A DNA stretch of 64,000 bases. Source: JANLUX01 sp031366005 (GTDB lineage: Bacteria > Bacteroidota > Bacteroidia > AKYH767-A > OLB10). Shown piece by piece: positions 51,444-61,615 of the stretch. The first letter of the stretch is position 1; every line of letters begins with the position of its first letter. The DNA lies in NCBI GenBank assembly GCA_031366005.1, contig JANLZB010000056.1, positions 1-64,000 on the forward strand, read 5' to 3'. Made by a program: the position numbers and the translations under genes. The notes below the pieces were generated by a model that did not search any database, had not been told where the DNA came from, and saw only the letters and a program-made list of their open reading frames with translations.

Positions 51444-51506
51444 ATAAATATTATTATTAATAATTTATTTTCTGCAATAGTTTTTTTATTATCTTCATGC
51501 TGTTGG

Positions 51507-51514
51507 CAAAAGTA
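51507..51514 (-). promoter_or_regulatory. Candidate -7 box for kdsD
   Basis: On the minus strand TACTTTTG matches TAnnTTTG, about 64 bp upstream of the kdsD ATG. No clear -33 TTG is seen. Confidence 0.4.
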
Positions 51515-51695
51515 GTTTGTTTGCATCTAAGAATACTAATCTGATCCAATGTAAGAACAGGTTCCGCACGATGTAAAAATTGTTAATTCATTAGCAATAA
51601 TTATATTTTGTAGTTGTTATTATTACGTAAATCATGAAGTGAAAATTAAATGTAAATAATGTGTTAATATTTCTTTCATAGAATCGAAATTCTGT

Positions 51696-51703
51696 TAAAT
51701 TTG
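51696..51703 (+). promoter_or_regulatory. Candidate -7 box for recQ
   Basis: TAAATTTG matches TAnnTTTG and lies 37 bp before the recQ ATG. TTT at 51674-51676, 19 bp upstream, is one mismatch from the -33 TTG. Confidence 0.5.
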
Positions 51704-51739
51704 CGTTCCCAAAAAAAAATCCATATAAAATTTAAATAA

Positions 51740-53938
51740 ATGTTAGTTGCTGAGAAGAGTACATTGCAGGAAACCTTGAATAAATATTTTGGTTATGAAT
51801 CTTTTAAAGGTGACCAGGAAGCCATCATCCGCAATGTGTTAGATGGAAAAGACACTTTTGTAATTATGCCCACCGGAGGCGGAAAAAGCATGTGCTACCA
51901 GTTGCCTGCTTTAATGAGTAAAGGCACTGCGGTAATTATTTCACCATTAATTGCACTGATGAAAAACCAGGTAGATGCCATACGTGGTTTTAACACCGAT
52001 GATGGCATTGCTCATTTCATGAATTCATCACTCACTAAAAATGAAATAGCTACTGTTAGAAAAGATATTAAAGCGGGAAAAACAAAACTTTTATATGTAG
52101 CTCCTGAATCACTCACCAAAGATGAGAACGTTAAGTTTTTAAAAGATGTTGACATTTCATTTTTTGCAATTGATGAAGCACATTGTATTTCTGAGTGGGG
52201 ACATGATTTCCGTCCTGAGTATCGGAGACTACGTCCTATTATTGAACAGATTGGACAGGTGCCAATCATTGCATTAACTGCTACAGCAACAGAAAAAGTA
52301 CAAGCTGATATCCAGAAGAATCTGGGTATGATGCAAGCCAGTTTATTTAAGGCTTCTTTTAACCGTCCTAATTTATATTATGAAATACGCCCGAAGATCA
52401 ATGTAATTAAAGAGATCATTAAATATGTGAAGCAACATCCCGGCAAAACCGGAATTATTTATTGCCTTAGCCGTAAAAAAGTGGAAGAAGTTGCAAGCAC
52501 ACTTGTGGTAAATGGTATTCGTGCACTTCCTTATCATGCCGGATTGGATGCAGGAACGCGAGTTCTTCACCAGGATAAATTTTTGATGGAAGAAGCTGAA
52601 GTAATTGTAGCAACCATTGCATTCGGAATGGGTATTGATAAACCGGATGTGCGTTTTGTTATTCACCATGACATTCCAAAAAGCCTGGAAGGTTATTACC
52701 AGGAAACCGGTCGTGCCGGACGAGATGGACGTGAAGGCAGATGTTGTGTTTTTTACAGCTATAAAGACATTGAGAAGCTGGAGAAATTCATGAAAGGCAA
52801 ACCGGTGGCAGAGCAGGAAATTGGCAAGCAGCTTTTATTAGATACAGTTGGTTATGCTGAAACATCCGTTTGCCGCAGAAGAGTTTTGTTACATTATTTT
52901 GGTGAGAAGTATGATCAGGATAATTGCGGAAGTTGTGATAATTGTCTGCATCCAAAACAAATGATTGAAGCGCAGGATGAAGTTGCATTAATGCTGGAGA
53001 CAGTACTTGCAGTTAAAGAAAAACATCAGTCGGATCATGTAATAAATGTAATGATTGGTAAAGGGGATACTCCTGTTAAAACCTATAAGCATGATCAATT
53101 AGAAGTATTTGGTGAAGGTGGTGAGCATGATGAACGCTATTGGACTGCTTTGATTCGCCAGACGTTGCTTGCCGGATTATTAAATAAGGATATTGATAAT
53201 TATGGTTTGCTTAAATTAACCGAGGAAGGCAAGAAATTTATTAAAAATCCAACCAGCTTTAAGATTGCGCTCGACACCAATTTTGAAGGAACAGAAACTG
53301 ATGATGATGATGAGTTTGCTGCCGGTGGCGGTGGAGGCGGTGCCGCAGATGAAGAGTTGTTTGCAATGTTAAAGGATCTTGTAAAACAAGTTGCAAAGCA
53401 AAAGAATTTACCTCCTTATGTAATTTTTCAGGAGCCTTCGCTTGACGAAATGGCAACTAATTATCCAATCACATTGGAAGAACTGAAAAATATTTCGGGT
53501 GTTGGATCTGGTAAAGCATCAAAATTTGGACAGCCCTTTGTTGATCTCATAAAAAAATATGTAGATGAAAATGAGATTGAGCGTCCGATGGATCTCGTGA
53601 TAAAAAGTGTGGTTAACAAGAGTGGATTAAAAGTTTATTTCATTCAAAATATTGACCGCAAGATTTCTCTTCAGGATATGGGAAAAGCAAAAGGCTTGAC
53701 ATTGAAAGAAATAATTGGTGAGTTGGAAACCATTGTTTCGTCCGGTACCCGCATTGACATTAATTATTATATCAATGAAGTGATTGACCAGGATCGCCAG
53801 GAGGAAGTGTTTGATTATTTCCGTTCTGCTAAATCAGATTCAGTGGAAGAGGCTTTGCAGGAATTAGGTGAAGATGAGTATAGCGAAGAAGACATCCGAC
53901 TGATGCGTATCAAATTCATGAGCGAAGTAGGAAACTAG
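51740..53938 (+). CDS. recQ: ATP-dependent DNA helicase RecQ
   Basis: 732 residues. A 3'-5' helicase of recombination and repair. The helicase core has Walker A MPTGGGKS at 43-50, DEAH at 145-148 followed by CISEWGHDFRP, the TATAT motif III, and QETGRAGRDGR motif VI. The RQC region holds the zinc cysteines (CRRRVLLHYFG, NCGSCDNC) and a winged helix. A linker rich in Asp and Gly (about 521-533) leads to an HRDC domain (DEMATNYPITLEELKNISGV) and a C-terminal extension of about 120 residues usual in Bacteroidota. It is followed at once by a hairpin. Confidence 0.96.
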   Translation: MLVAEKSTLQETLNKYFGYESFKGDQEAIIRNVLDGKDTFVIMPTGGGKSMCYQLPALMSKGTAVIISPLIALMKNQVDAIRGFNTDDGIAHFMNSSLTKNEIATVRKDIKAGKTKLLYVAPESLTKDENVKFLKDVDISFFAIDEAHCISEWGHDFRPEYRRLRPIIEQIGQVPIIALTATATEKVQADIQKNLGMMQASLFKASFNRPNLYYEIRPKINVIKEIIKYVKQHPGKTGIIYCLSRKKVEEVASTLVVNGIRALPYHAGLDAGTRVLHQDKFLMEEAEVIVATIAFGMGIDKPDVRFVIHHDIPKSLEGYYQETGRAGRDGREGRCCVFYSYKDIEKLEKFMKGKPVAEQEIGKQLLLDTVGYAETSVCRRRVLLHYFGEKYDQDNCGSCDNCLHPKQMIEAQDEVALMLETVLAVKEKHQSDHVINVMIGKGDTPVKTYKHDQLEVFGEGGEHDERYWTALIRQTLLAGLLNKDIDNYGLLKLTEEGKKFIKNPTSFKIALDTNFEGTETDDDDEFAAGGGGGGAADEELFAMLKDLVKQVAKQKNLPPYVIFQEPSLDEMATNYPITLEELKNISGVGSGKASKFGQPFVDLIKKYVDENEIERPMDLVIKSVVNKSGLKVYFIQNIDRKISLQDMGKAKGLTLKEIIGELETIVSSGTRIDINYYINEVIDQDRQEEVFDYFRSAKSDSVEEALQELGEDEYSEEDIRLMRIKFMSEVGN

Positions 53939-53963
53939 AAAAGTGCTGGCAGTCGGCACTTTT
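53939..53963. terminator. Hairpin after recQ
   Basis: AAAAGTGC (53939-53946) pairs with GCACTTTT (53956-53963), directly after the stop; on the plus strand the right arm ends in TTTT. The loop has GGCAGTCGGCA, a word also found at 28141-28150. Confidence 0.6.
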
Positions 53964-54068
53964 CAGTCGGCAGTCAGTTCCTCAATTAACAAGTATCTTT
54001 TACATTTTCCAATTGAAATTTTTGTGTTGTTTACCTATTCGGACATTCGTACAAATTCGTATTCGTAG

Positions 54069-54581
54069 ATGACAGCATTTATTACTGTTATTGAAAAATT
54101 TAAATCCAAAGGAGAAAAAACAGGTTGGACGTATATTATAATTCCTGCTGATGTTGTTCAATCAATTAAACCCAACACTAAAAAATCATTTCGTGTAAAA
54201 GGCAAGCTTGATAATTATGTCTTCAGCGGAGTAAATATTTTACCAATGGGCGAGGGAGAATTTATCATGCCGTTGAATGCAGCAATGAGAAAAGAAATTG
54301 CTAAACGGGTAGGAGCGATGTTAAATGTTCAGATTGAATTTGATAAATCAACTTATCAGATGAACAACTTATTTATTGAATGCCTGAATGATGAACCTGA
54401 AGCATTAAAATTCTTTAACACTTTAACAGGATCACACCAGCGTTATTTTTCCAAATGGATTGATGCTGCAAAAACAGATGAGACAAAAGCAAAACGAATT
54501 GCTCAATCCATTAATGGATTTTTAAAGAAACAGAATTATTCAGAGATGATGCGTTCCAATAAAAAAATTTTTAACTTGTAA
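54069..54581 (+). CDS. YdeI/OmpD-associated family protein (DUF1905)
   Basis: 170 residues. The N-terminal half fits DUF1905, a small beta-barrel (GWTYIIIPADVVQSIKPNTKKSF, RVKGKLDNYVFSGVNILPMGEGEFIMPLNAAMRKEI). The C-terminal half is the YdeI/OmdA helical pair (FFNTLTGSHQRYFSKWIDAAKTDETKAKRIAQSI), in which the SxxxxFxxWIxxAKxxxTRxxRI pattern is recognisable. No enzymatic motif or signal peptide. The function of this family is not established. It stands alone between recQ and the BNR gene. Confidence 0.85.
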   Translation: MTAFITVIEKFKSKGEKTGWTYIIIPADVVQSIKPNTKKSFRVKGKLDNYVFSGVNILPMGEGEFIMPLNAAMRKEIAKRVGAMLNVQIEFDKSTYQMNNLFIECLNDEPEALKFFNTLTGSHQRYFSKWIDAAKTDETKAKRIAQSINGFLKKQNYSEMMRSNKKIFNL

Positions 54582-54642
54582 CTACAATAGTTGTTGCATG
54601 TCTTAATCTTATAAATCCAATTAACTATTTTATGAATTAACG

Positions 54643-54650
54643 TAACTTTG
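54643..54650 (+). promoter_or_regulatory. Candidate -7 box for the BNR-repeat gene
   Basis: TAACTTTG matches TAnnTTTG and lies 20 bp before the ATG at 54671. TTA at 54621-54623, 19 bp upstream, is one mismatch from the -33 TTG. Confidence 0.5.
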
Positions 54651-54670
54651 AACTTATACACAGAAACAAA

Positions 54671-57346
54671 ATGAAAATTTATAAATTAATTATCGTATTT
54701 TATTTTTTGCAAGGATTAAGCTTTGTACATGCACAAAAATTTTTATCACGTACATCTGATCAGCCGCTTACTTTTAAAGAAATGCAATTGCAATTTGATC
54801 AATGGAAAAAGTCAGTTGATTTCAAGACTGAAAAGAACTGGAAATATTTTAAACGTTGGGAAATGGATATGCAGATGCATACAGATGCAAAGGGTAATCC
54901 GGTAAATCCTGAAATTTATATTGATGCTGTTACTAAAGTTGCGAATGAAAAGAAGGTTGATAAATCATCACATTTTAATATTGGTGCATGGACACCAACT
55001 GGCCCTAATGTATTGCCGGGAAACCTTACCGGATATATGGAGAATGGAATTGGTCGCATCAATTGTATTGCATTTCATCCTACTGATGCCAACACTTATT
55101 TTATTGGCGTTGCTCAGGGTGGCGTGTGGAAAACAACTAACAGCGGACAAACCTGGATTCCGCTAACAGATAATCTTCCTATAACGCGTGTGAGTGATAT
55201 TACAATTGATCCTGTTGATCCCAACACTATGTATATATCACTATGCGATTTTGAATACATTGGTGTAGCTTTAAATCTTAATGGAAGAAAAAGAAATACG
55301 CACTATGGTTTAGGAGTATATAAAACCACTGATGGTGGCAACAGCTGGCAACCGACAGGATTGAGTTTTCAGCTCACTGATGGTGATGCATCTTTAATAC
55401 GCAAAGTGATTGTGCATCCTGTTAATAATAGTCAGGTTGTTGCCTGTGGTGCAAATGGGATGTATAAGAGTAATGATGGTGGTGCAACCTGGAATCATGT
55501 GTTGGATTCTTTGTTTTGGGATATGCTGCAGGATCCTGTTAATCCAAACATTCTTTATGCCGCTACAGGATGGGTGCTAAATTCAAATGATGGTTATGCT
55601 GCTATTTATAAATCAACTGATTTTGGTGATACATGGACTATGTTGAATACCGGAATTCCTGGCACCGGTTCAGTGCAACGTGTAAAGCTTGCCATTGCAC
55701 CAAGTGATAATAATTATGTTTATGCAATCACAGTGGATGTTGATCAGGGCATGTATGGTATTTATAAAACCACAGATGCAGGTGTGAACTGGCAATTTAT
55801 TAATCCGGGTGTAAATGTGCTGAATAATTTTGATGGTACTTTCTCAGGCGGACAAGGGAACTACGATCTTGGCTTTAGTGTGAATGGACAGAACCGCGAT
55901 ATAGTTTATGTTGGTGGTATAAATATATGGGCCTCAACTGACGGAGCTAATACTTTTAATCCTGTTAGCCATTGGACTACCGGTTACGGACCAACATTGC
56001 ATGGAGATATTCATTTTATTGAGCGGCAGCCCCTCACAGGTAATTTGTTTGTTTGTAATGATGGAGGACTTTACAGAACATCAATGATCATCAGCCAGAC
56101 CTGGAACGATGCTTTAAACGGAACATCATGGCCTACTCAATGGACCAATCTCTGTGACGGATTACAGATATCCTCTTTTTACAGATTATCAAGCTCACGA
56201 AATTTAACAGGCAGATTAGTTGCCGGTGCACAGGATAATGCAACATTCTATTATGATAACGGAGTATGGAATACCATTTTTGGTGGTGATGGAATGGATA
56301 ACTATCTTGATCCTTTGGATGACAATATAATTATTGGATCAAGCCAGTATGGAAATTTTTATTATTCCAATGATGATGGCGTTTCATCTTCCGGATTAAG
56401 TCCTAATATAAATGGAGAAGTTGCAGAGTGGACCTCACCCATTGTTGCTGATTATAATAATCCAGGAACTTTGTACGCGGGTTTTTCCAATGTATCTAAA
56501 TCAACTGACAATGGATTTAACTGGAATGTGATTTCAAATTTCCCGGTGCAGGGAATTGCTGATAATGAAATTTCTGCACTTGCTATTGCTCATTCAAACA
56601 GTAATGTTATTTATGCTGCCAAAAGAGTTCGGTATGAATACAGTGTGCCTGGAAGTATGCATGTTACCACCAATGGTGGCGCAAACTGGACAGATGTTAC
56701 CGCAGGATTGCCTGATTCGTTATACTTTACAAGTGTAAACGTAAGCGAGACAGATGCAAATACTGCTTATGTAAGTATGGCGCAATTCAGTGCAGGAGAT
56801 AAAGTTTTTAAAACAACAAATGCAGGAGCCACATGGCAGAATATCAGTTTTAATTTACCGAATATTCCTGTTAACTGTGTGAAAAGTATTCCTGGTTCAA
56901 ATAAAATAATTGCCGCTACTGATATTGGTGTTTATATTCTTGACAGTGCATCCGCTGTTTGGACGAATACAAGTATTGGTTTGCCCAATGTAATTGTACA
57001 GGATATTGAATTTAATGTAGCGCTTAATAAAATTTATGTGTGCACTTTTGGTAGAGGGATATGGGAAACTGAAATCAGTGCTATTACAGATCTATCTCCA
57101 AAATCAAATGCTCAACTCAATATTGAATTGTTTCCTACACTGAACAATGGCTCATTTACAATTAAAAATACCGGTATCGGATTATTAAATTTTAATTTAG
57201 TTGATATAACAGGAAGATTGGTTTACACTACTGTTTTAATCGGAGCAAACAGTTATAAACTCGATTTGGATTTACCTTCAGGATTGTATTTTGCAAAAAT
57301 AAAAGGCAACAATTTTACTGGTGTTAAAACTTTTATTGTTCAATAG
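54671..57346 (+). CDS. T9SS-sorted BNR/sortilin-like beta-propeller protein
   Basis: 891 residues. A signal peptide (IIVFYFLQGLSFVHAQ) and a polar lead of about 90 residues precede a long array of BNR-type propeller repeats with the Asp-box style S/T-x-D-x-G-x-T/S-W: TTNSGQTW, TTDGGNSW, SNDGGATW, STDFGDTW, TTDAGVNW, STDNGFNW, TTNGGANW, TTNAGATW. The layout resembles VPS10/sortilin-type double propellers and Bacteroidota proteins called glycosyl hydrolases, though no catalytic residues can be assigned. Residues about 815-891 form a T9SS type A sorting domain (LFPTLNNGSFTI, LVDITGRLVY, LPSGLYFAKIKG). It is convergent with the subtilase gene. A surface or secreted role is likely; substrate unknown. 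Confidence 0.87.
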   Translation: MKIYKLIIVFYFLQGLSFVHAQKFLSRTSDQPLTFKEMQLQFDQWKKSVDFKTEKNWKYFKRWEMDMQMHTDAKGNPVNPEIYIDAVTKVANEKKVDKSSHFNIGAWTPTGPNVLPGNLTGYMENGIGRINCIAFHPTDANTYFIGVAQGGVWKTTNSGQTWIPLTDNLPITRVSDITIDPVDPNTMYISLCDFEYIGVALNLNGRKRNTHYGLGVYKTTDGGNSWQPTGLSFQLTDGDASLIRKVIVHPVNNSQVVACGANGMYKSNDGGATWNHVLDSLFWDMLQDPVNPNILYAATGWVLNSNDGYAAIYKSTDFGDTWTMLNTGIPGTGSVQRVKLAIAPSDNNYVYAITVDVDQGMYGIYKTTDAGVNWQFINPGVNVLNNFDGTFSGGQGNYDLGFSVNGQNRDIVYVGGINIWASTDGANTFNPVSHWTTGYGPTLHGDIHFIERQPLTGNLFVCNDGGLYRTSMIISQTWNDALNGTSWPTQWTNLCDGLQISSFYRLSSSRNLTGRLVAGAQDNATFYYDNGVWNTIFGGDGMDNYLDPLDDNIIIGSSQYGNFYYSNDDGVSSSGLSPNINGEVAEWTSPIVADYNNPGTLYAGFSNVSKSTDNGFNWNVISNFPVQGIADNEISALAIAHSNSNVIYAAKRVRYEYSVPGSMHVTTNGGANWTDVTAGLPDSLYFTSVNVSETDANTAYVSMAQFSAGDKVFKTTNAGATWQNISFNLPNIPVNCVKSIPGSNKIIAATDIGVYILDSASAVWTNTSIGLPNVIVQDIEFNVALNKIYVCTFGRGIWETEISAITDLSPKSNAQLNIELFPTLNNGSFTIKNTGIGLLNFNLVDITGRLVYTTVLIGANSYKLDLDLPSGLYFAKIKGNNFTGVKTFIVQ

Positions 57347-57423
57347 TTAAATTGTTTTTCTAAAGCAATTTAAAAATATTCTTGATAAAAATTTTGTGAT
57401 ATTATTTTAGAAAGTTTTCTGCA

Positions 57424-59088
57424 TTACAACTTCATGAGTTTTTTTAAATACGAATGATCTTCTGTTTGCATTCGTAAAAAGAAAACTCCATTGCCCATTC
57501 TGCTGAAAGGAGGATAAAACTTTACTTCATTGATGCTGTATCCGCGAAGGTTGTATTCATGCGAGTAGCAAATCTGTCCCAGTATATCTGTCAATTCAAT
57601 TTTTAAAACCTGTTGGCTGTCATTTACAATTTGAATTGTAACTGGCTCAGTATTGACAATAGGATTTGGAAAAACATTAAAAATATTATCATAATGATGA
57701 TAGTTAGTGGTGACCAATAAATTCGCATTGCCAAAATTTGGAATTCCATATCCCAAAAAATTATCAGGATTATTATACTGTGATGCACTTCTTTTTATTG
57801 CCTCTATCATTTCCATATTGGTTTTATTAGGCCATGCCTGCCATAAACAAGCAGCAGCACCAGCCATCACAGGGCTCGAGAAAGAAGTTCCATTACCAGG
57901 TTGAGAGGTTGATCCTCCAGGAGTAAATACATAAGTGCCTTGTCCCTGATCAGCCACATCAGGTTTGATTCTTCCATCAGCTGTGGGACCAGTACTGCTG
58001 AAGCCGGCATAATTTCCCTGTGCATCCACTGCACCAATGCTCAGTACGCTGTCTCCATCCGCTGGAGCTCCGATATATTGCCATGATGAACCACCGGAGT
58101 TGCCCGCACTGTTCACCACTAAAATACCTTTGCTTGCAGCCATATCAGCAGCAATGGTACATGGAGCAGTGTTGCCATCCATATCAGCATAAGTATGATT
58201 TTGTGCCGGATCATCAAAATCAGTATAACCTAATGAAGAATTAATTACATCAGCTCCCACACTATCAGCAAATTCGGCAGCCGATGCCCAGTTATATTCT
58301 TCAATAATATATTCAGTTGCTGCTTCTTCTGAACGAAGCAACCAGTAATTGGCTTTAGGAGCTGTTCCAACCAAATCTCCCGGAACATTTGCAGCCATGC
58401 AACTAAGCACTGCTGCGCCATGATAATAATCATCATAAACATTTAGCTCATGATCAACAAAATCCCAGGTGCCTAATATTTGATTATTGGCACGCAGACT
58501 ATCAAAGCAAGGCATAATATCCGCATCCTGAAAACCTGCATCAATCACAGCAATCGTCATTCCCTGCCCCGTAAAACCCAGATCATGTAATGTATTTATG
58601 TTTATCATGGTTGCCTGATTAGTGCCATTGCCATAATTAATACTCATCGTACGTTGTGCAGTTATAGCAGGTGTCTGCAAAGGTTCAATCATCTCCTCAC
58701 CAAATTTATTATGCGATGAATTGTTGAAAGCCAACCGCCCGACATTGGTTGTTGATTGAACATAAGGAAACATACTAATTGCTGTGAGGACAGCAGGATT
58801 ATTAGTTTGAATAGTAACTGAGTTAAACCACTTGCTTCTGTTGAGCACAGTAGCTCCCGCATTTATTACACCTTGTATGTAAGTATCATTTACCGGTATG
58901 TCAGTAAGATCAACGGCAATGTTTTGATTGATTCTCCGGTCAATTGCTTTTTGAGAAAGAAAAGCCTGTGGATTAGAAATTGAATAAGGTGAATTTGCTT
59001 TGTCAGTAAAACGGACCACGTATTTATCCTGTGCCTGAGAAATTAGTGATAAAAATAAAAATGCAATGAGTAGTAATTGTTTTGTCAT
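57424..59088 (-). CDS. Subtilisin-like serine protease with T9SS sorting domain
   Basis: 554 residues. A signal peptide ends at SQAQ. A propeptide-like region (21-165) precedes the S8 catalytic domain with a complete triad: D183 (IAVIDAGF), H223 (YYHGAAVLSC) and S402 (GTSFSSPVMAG), plus the oxyanion asparagine N330 in SAGNSGG. Residues about 475-554 are a T9SS type A sorting domain (VFPNPIVNTEPVTIQI, LTDILGQICYS, GVFFLRMQT). It is thus an active secreted peptidase by sequence. Its ATG overlaps the stop of the lipoprotein gene by four bases (ATGA), so the two are coupled. The intact triad contrasts with the altered one in the giant protein. Confidence 0.93.
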   Translation of the reverse strand: MTKQLLLIAFLFLSLISQAQDKYVVRFTDKANSPYSISNPQAFLSQKAIDRRINQNIAVDLTDIPVNDTYIQGVINAGATVLNRSKWFNSVTIQTNNPAVLTAISMFPYVQSTTNVGRLAFNNSSHNKFGEEMIEPLQTPAITAQRTMSINYGNGTNQATMININTLHDLGFTGQGMTIAVIDAGFQDADIMPCFDSLRANNQILGTWDFVDHELNVYDDYYHGAAVLSCMAANVPGDLVGTAPKANYWLLRSEEAATEYIIEEYNWASAAEFADSVGADVINSSLGYTDFDDPAQNHTYADMDGNTAPCTIAADMAASKGILVVNSAGNSGGSSWQYIGAPADGDSVLSIGAVDAQGNYAGFSSTGPTADGRIKPDVADQGQGTYVFTPGGSTSQPGNGTSFSSPVMAGAAACLWQAWPNKTNMEMIEAIKRSASQYNNPDNFLGYGIPNFGNANLLVTTNYHHYDNIFNVFPNPIVNTEPVTIQIVNDSQQVLKIELTDILGQICYSHEYNLRGYSINEVKFYPPFSRMGNGVFFLRMQTEDHSYLKKLMKL

Positions 59089-59765
59089 GGAGTATAACTC
59101 GTTAATGTTTCTTTGTAAATATACCCGCTTTTCACTGTTTGCAGGTTAAAGTCTATCTCTTGTTTTACATTTTCCTTATAAATCATTCCCACACCTGCTG
59201 CATATTGTTCTGTAAAATAGCGGTGTTCAATTAAATTATCTTCTTCGTCCTGCAACACTGTAAGTACTGAATCATAGCTGACATTGTTTAACATCATAGC
59301 ACTGTTTACATCTGTATATTTATATTCCAGTGCATCATTCGTATTCAATGCATTTCCATTCCAGTGTATATCCTGTTTTACAGGAAAAACCAGTTTTACA
59401 TATCGAACATTATCCTCATATCGTTCAGCACGGGTGTTTGTTAAAGTAGCTGACCAGACTTTAAATATATTCCATGCGGCATTTGATGAATCACGAACAA
59501 AACGTACGATGCGTTGTGTCGGGCGATTTTCATTATCCATAAATGTGGAGTCAATCACCTCCTTAATTTGAAAATGATGAGTAGTGGTGGTCTGATTAAA
59601 TTCATCAGTAACTGTTGAATCCGCATCATAAATCAAAACACGGCCCACATTCACAGGGAAATAATCATAACCTAAATAAAGCGGAGCCTGATCATAGTTC
59701 TTCTTGCAGGAAGCAATAAAAAAAGTTAACGCAACAATAATGACCAAATATTTAATTGTCTTCAT
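59085..59765 (-). CDS. Hypothetical lipoprotein, subtilase partner
   Basis: 226 residues from the ATG at 59765. The N-terminus (MKTIKYLVIIVALTFFIASC) is a lipoprotein signal with lipobox and KK following the cysteine. The body looks beta-rich (YFPVNVGRVLIYDADSTV, HHFQIKEVIDSTF, YVKLVFPVKQDIHWNGNAL, YDSVLTVLQDEEDN). It resembles proteins of Bacteroidota that carry no named domain. An ATG at 59789 is also possible; the longest frame would run into mnmA. The 4-bp overlap with the subtilase start implies joint expression, possibly as an anchor or inhibitor, which is inference. Confidence 0.75.
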   Translation of the reverse strand: MKTIKYLVIIVALTFFIASCKKNYDQAPLYLGYDYFPVNVGRVLIYDADSTVTDEFNQTTTTHHFQIKEVIDSTFMDNENRPTQRIVRFVRDSSNAAWNIFKVWSATLTNTRAERYEDNVRYVKLVFPVKQDIHWNGNALNTNDALEYKYTDVNSAMMLNNVSYDSVLTVLQDEEDNLIEHRYFTEQYAAGVGMIYKENVKQEIDFNLQTVKSGYIYKETLTSYTP

Positions 59766-59808
59766 CTTAAAGAAATTTATATCTGTCATTATACGTGAAA
59801 AATATGTT

Positions 59809-60909
59809 TTAGTTGTTCCCTTTAATATCAATAAAACCACCACCAATCACATCGTCTCCTTCATAAAATACAGCACTTTGTCCGGGTGCCACACCTTTTA
59901 CTTTATGATGAAAAACAATATGCATCCGATCACCATCCTGTTTTAAAGTGCTTAGTGTTCCAATGTCTTTATAACGGATTTTGGTAACCGCATCCATAGA
60001 ATTATCCAATGATGCATACTTCACCAGATTAATATTACGCACCCACATTTCCTGTTTCTGCAAATTTTCAATTGAACCCAATACAACAGTATTTGTCTGC
60101 GGTACAATTTCAGTTACATACAATGGTTCTCCTACGGCAATCTCCAAGCCCTTGCGTTGACCAATGGTATAAAACGGATATCCTTTATGGGTACCAAGAA
60201 CAGTTCCTTCAGCATCAATAAAATTACCACCTGTTAATTTTTCTTCTAATCCTTCCACCCGGTTTTTAAGAAATGAGCGGTAATCATTATCAGGAATAAA
60301 ACATATTTCATAACTCTCACTTTTGTTAGCAAGCTCATGCAATCCCATATCATGCGCCATCTGGCGGATGGCAGATTTCTCAAATCCACCGATAGGAAAA
60401 ATAGTGCGTGACAAACATTCCTGTGTTACTCCCCACAATACATAACTCTGATCTTTGTTTGCATCCAGCCCTTTTGAAATTACATAACGGCCGTTTTCTT
60501 CTCTCACCTTTGCATAATGACCGGTGGCAATCAAATCACAACCCAGCATAGCAGCACGTTTTAAAAGCGCTTCCCATTTTATATGAGTGTTGCACATCAC
60601 ACATGGATTTGGTGTGCGGCCAGCAAGGTATTCATCCACAAAATTGTCTATCACATAATCACCAAACTCCTGACGGATGTCAAGGATATAATGTGGAAAT
60701 CCATAACGCACTGCAATGCTTCTTGCATCATTAATACTATCGAGGCTGCAACAACCGGTTTCTTTTTTGTTTCCACCAACACCTGCATAATCCCATGTTT
60801 TCATAGTAATGCCAATCACCTCATAGCCTTGTTCATGCAATAAAATACTTGCAACGGAACTGTCAATCCCTCCGCTCATTGCTACCAAAACACGACCTTT
60901 TTTACTCAC
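59809..60909 (-). CDS. mnmA: tRNA-specific 2-thiouridylase MnmA
   Basis: 366 residues, GTG start at 60909. It puts sulfur on U34 of tRNA(Lys, Glu, Gln). The PP-loop SGGIDSSVAS at 12-21 binds ATP. Catalytic cysteines are C103 (TPNPCVMCN) and C203 (SYEICFIPDN); further marks are DLIATGHYA and KDQSYVLWG. A small C-terminal barrel (YKDIGTLSTLKQDGDRMHIVF, GVAPGQSAVFY) completes the family architecture. Monocistronic or read into the lipoprotein gene, whose start is 44 bp downstream. Confidence 0.95.
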   Translation of the reverse strand: MSKKGRVLVAMSGGIDSSVASILLHEQGYEVIGITMKTWDYAGVGGNKKETGCCSLDSINDARSIAVRYGFPHYILDIRQEFGDYVIDNFVDEYLAGRTPNPCVMCNTHIKWEALLKRAAMLGCDLIATGHYAKVREENGRYVISKGLDANKDQSYVLWGVTQECLSRTIFPIGGFEKSAIRQMAHDMGLHELANKSESYEICFIPDNDYRSFLKNRVEGLEEKLTGGNFIDAEGTVLGTHKGYPFYTIGQRKGLEIAVGEPLYVTEIVPQTNTVVLGSIENLQKQEMWVRNINLVKYASLDNSMDAVTKIRYKDIGTLSTLKQDGDRMHIVFHHKVKGVAPGQSAVFYEGDDVIGGGFIDIKGNN

Positions 60910-61012
60910 TTTTTTACTTAATTTTAAGAGACAACAAAGTACGGAAAAATAAACACACCCGCCTCTTAAATAATACTTATCTAAATTTTACATTTACAAA
61001 AAAAATAAAGTT

Positions 61013-61546
61013 ATGATTGATGAAAAACTTCGTTATCCAATAGGAAAATTCAAAACACCTGATTCGGTTTCTGAGTCAGATATTTCAGGTTATAGTGATG
61101 TAATTGAAAAATTGCCGGAGCGTTTAATAAAAGAAGTGAAGTCACTTGATGAATCTCAGTTAGATACTCCTTACCGGGATGAGGGCTGGACGGTAAGACA
61201 AGTGGTGCATCATGTAGCAGATAGTCACATGAATGCTTACATCCGTTTTAAGTTAGCGCTCACTGAAGACACACCAACTATTAAACCGTATCTCGAAGCA
61301 CGATGGGCTGAATTAGCTGACAGCAAAGCTCCGGTTAGTTTATCATTGCCAATTATTGAAGGAGTGCATAAACGATGGATTATCATAATGCGAAATATGA
61401 AATCTGAAGACTTTGAAAGAAAACTTTTCCATCCTGAACATAATAAAGAATTGATTTTAAAAAATGTTGCTGCACTTTATGCATGGCATTGCAATCATCA
61501 TCTCTCACATATTACTGAGTTGAAGAAACGCAAAGAATGGAAATGA
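61013..61546 (+). CDS. YfiT/DinB-family metal-dependent protein (bacillithiol transferase-like)
   Basis: 177 residues. It fits the DinB/YfiT four-helix bundle: LRYPIGKFKTPDSVS at the start is the YfiT hallmark, then WTVRQVVHHVADSHMNAYIRFKLAL and LYAWHCNHHLSHITEL. The metal-site histidines are in VVHH (H66/H67) and HCNHH (H159, H162, H163). In Firmicutes this family includes BstA-type S-transferases that use bacillithiol; Bacteroidota have related proteins and some make bacillithiol, so the thiol cofactor is plausible but unproven. Divergent from mnmA, convergent with maeB. Confidence 0.88.
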   Translation: MIDEKLRYPIGKFKTPDSVSESDISGYSDVIEKLPERLIKEVKSLDESQLDTPYRDEGWTVRQVVHHVADSHMNAYIRFKLALTEDTPTIKPYLEARWAELADSKAPVSLSLPIIEGVHKRWIIIMRNMKSEDFERKLFHPEHNKELILKNVAALYAWHCNHHLSHITELKKRKEWK

Positions 61547-61615
61547 TTTTATTAATCTAAAAAACAACTAGAAATATTATATGTTGCTGATTGAAGTTGG
61601 CCCTGAGAATTTTAT

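Noticed and set aside
53516..53560. Possible helix-hairpin-helix gene fragment near the recQ end
   Set aside because: It is the HRDC domain of RecQ, in the same frame.
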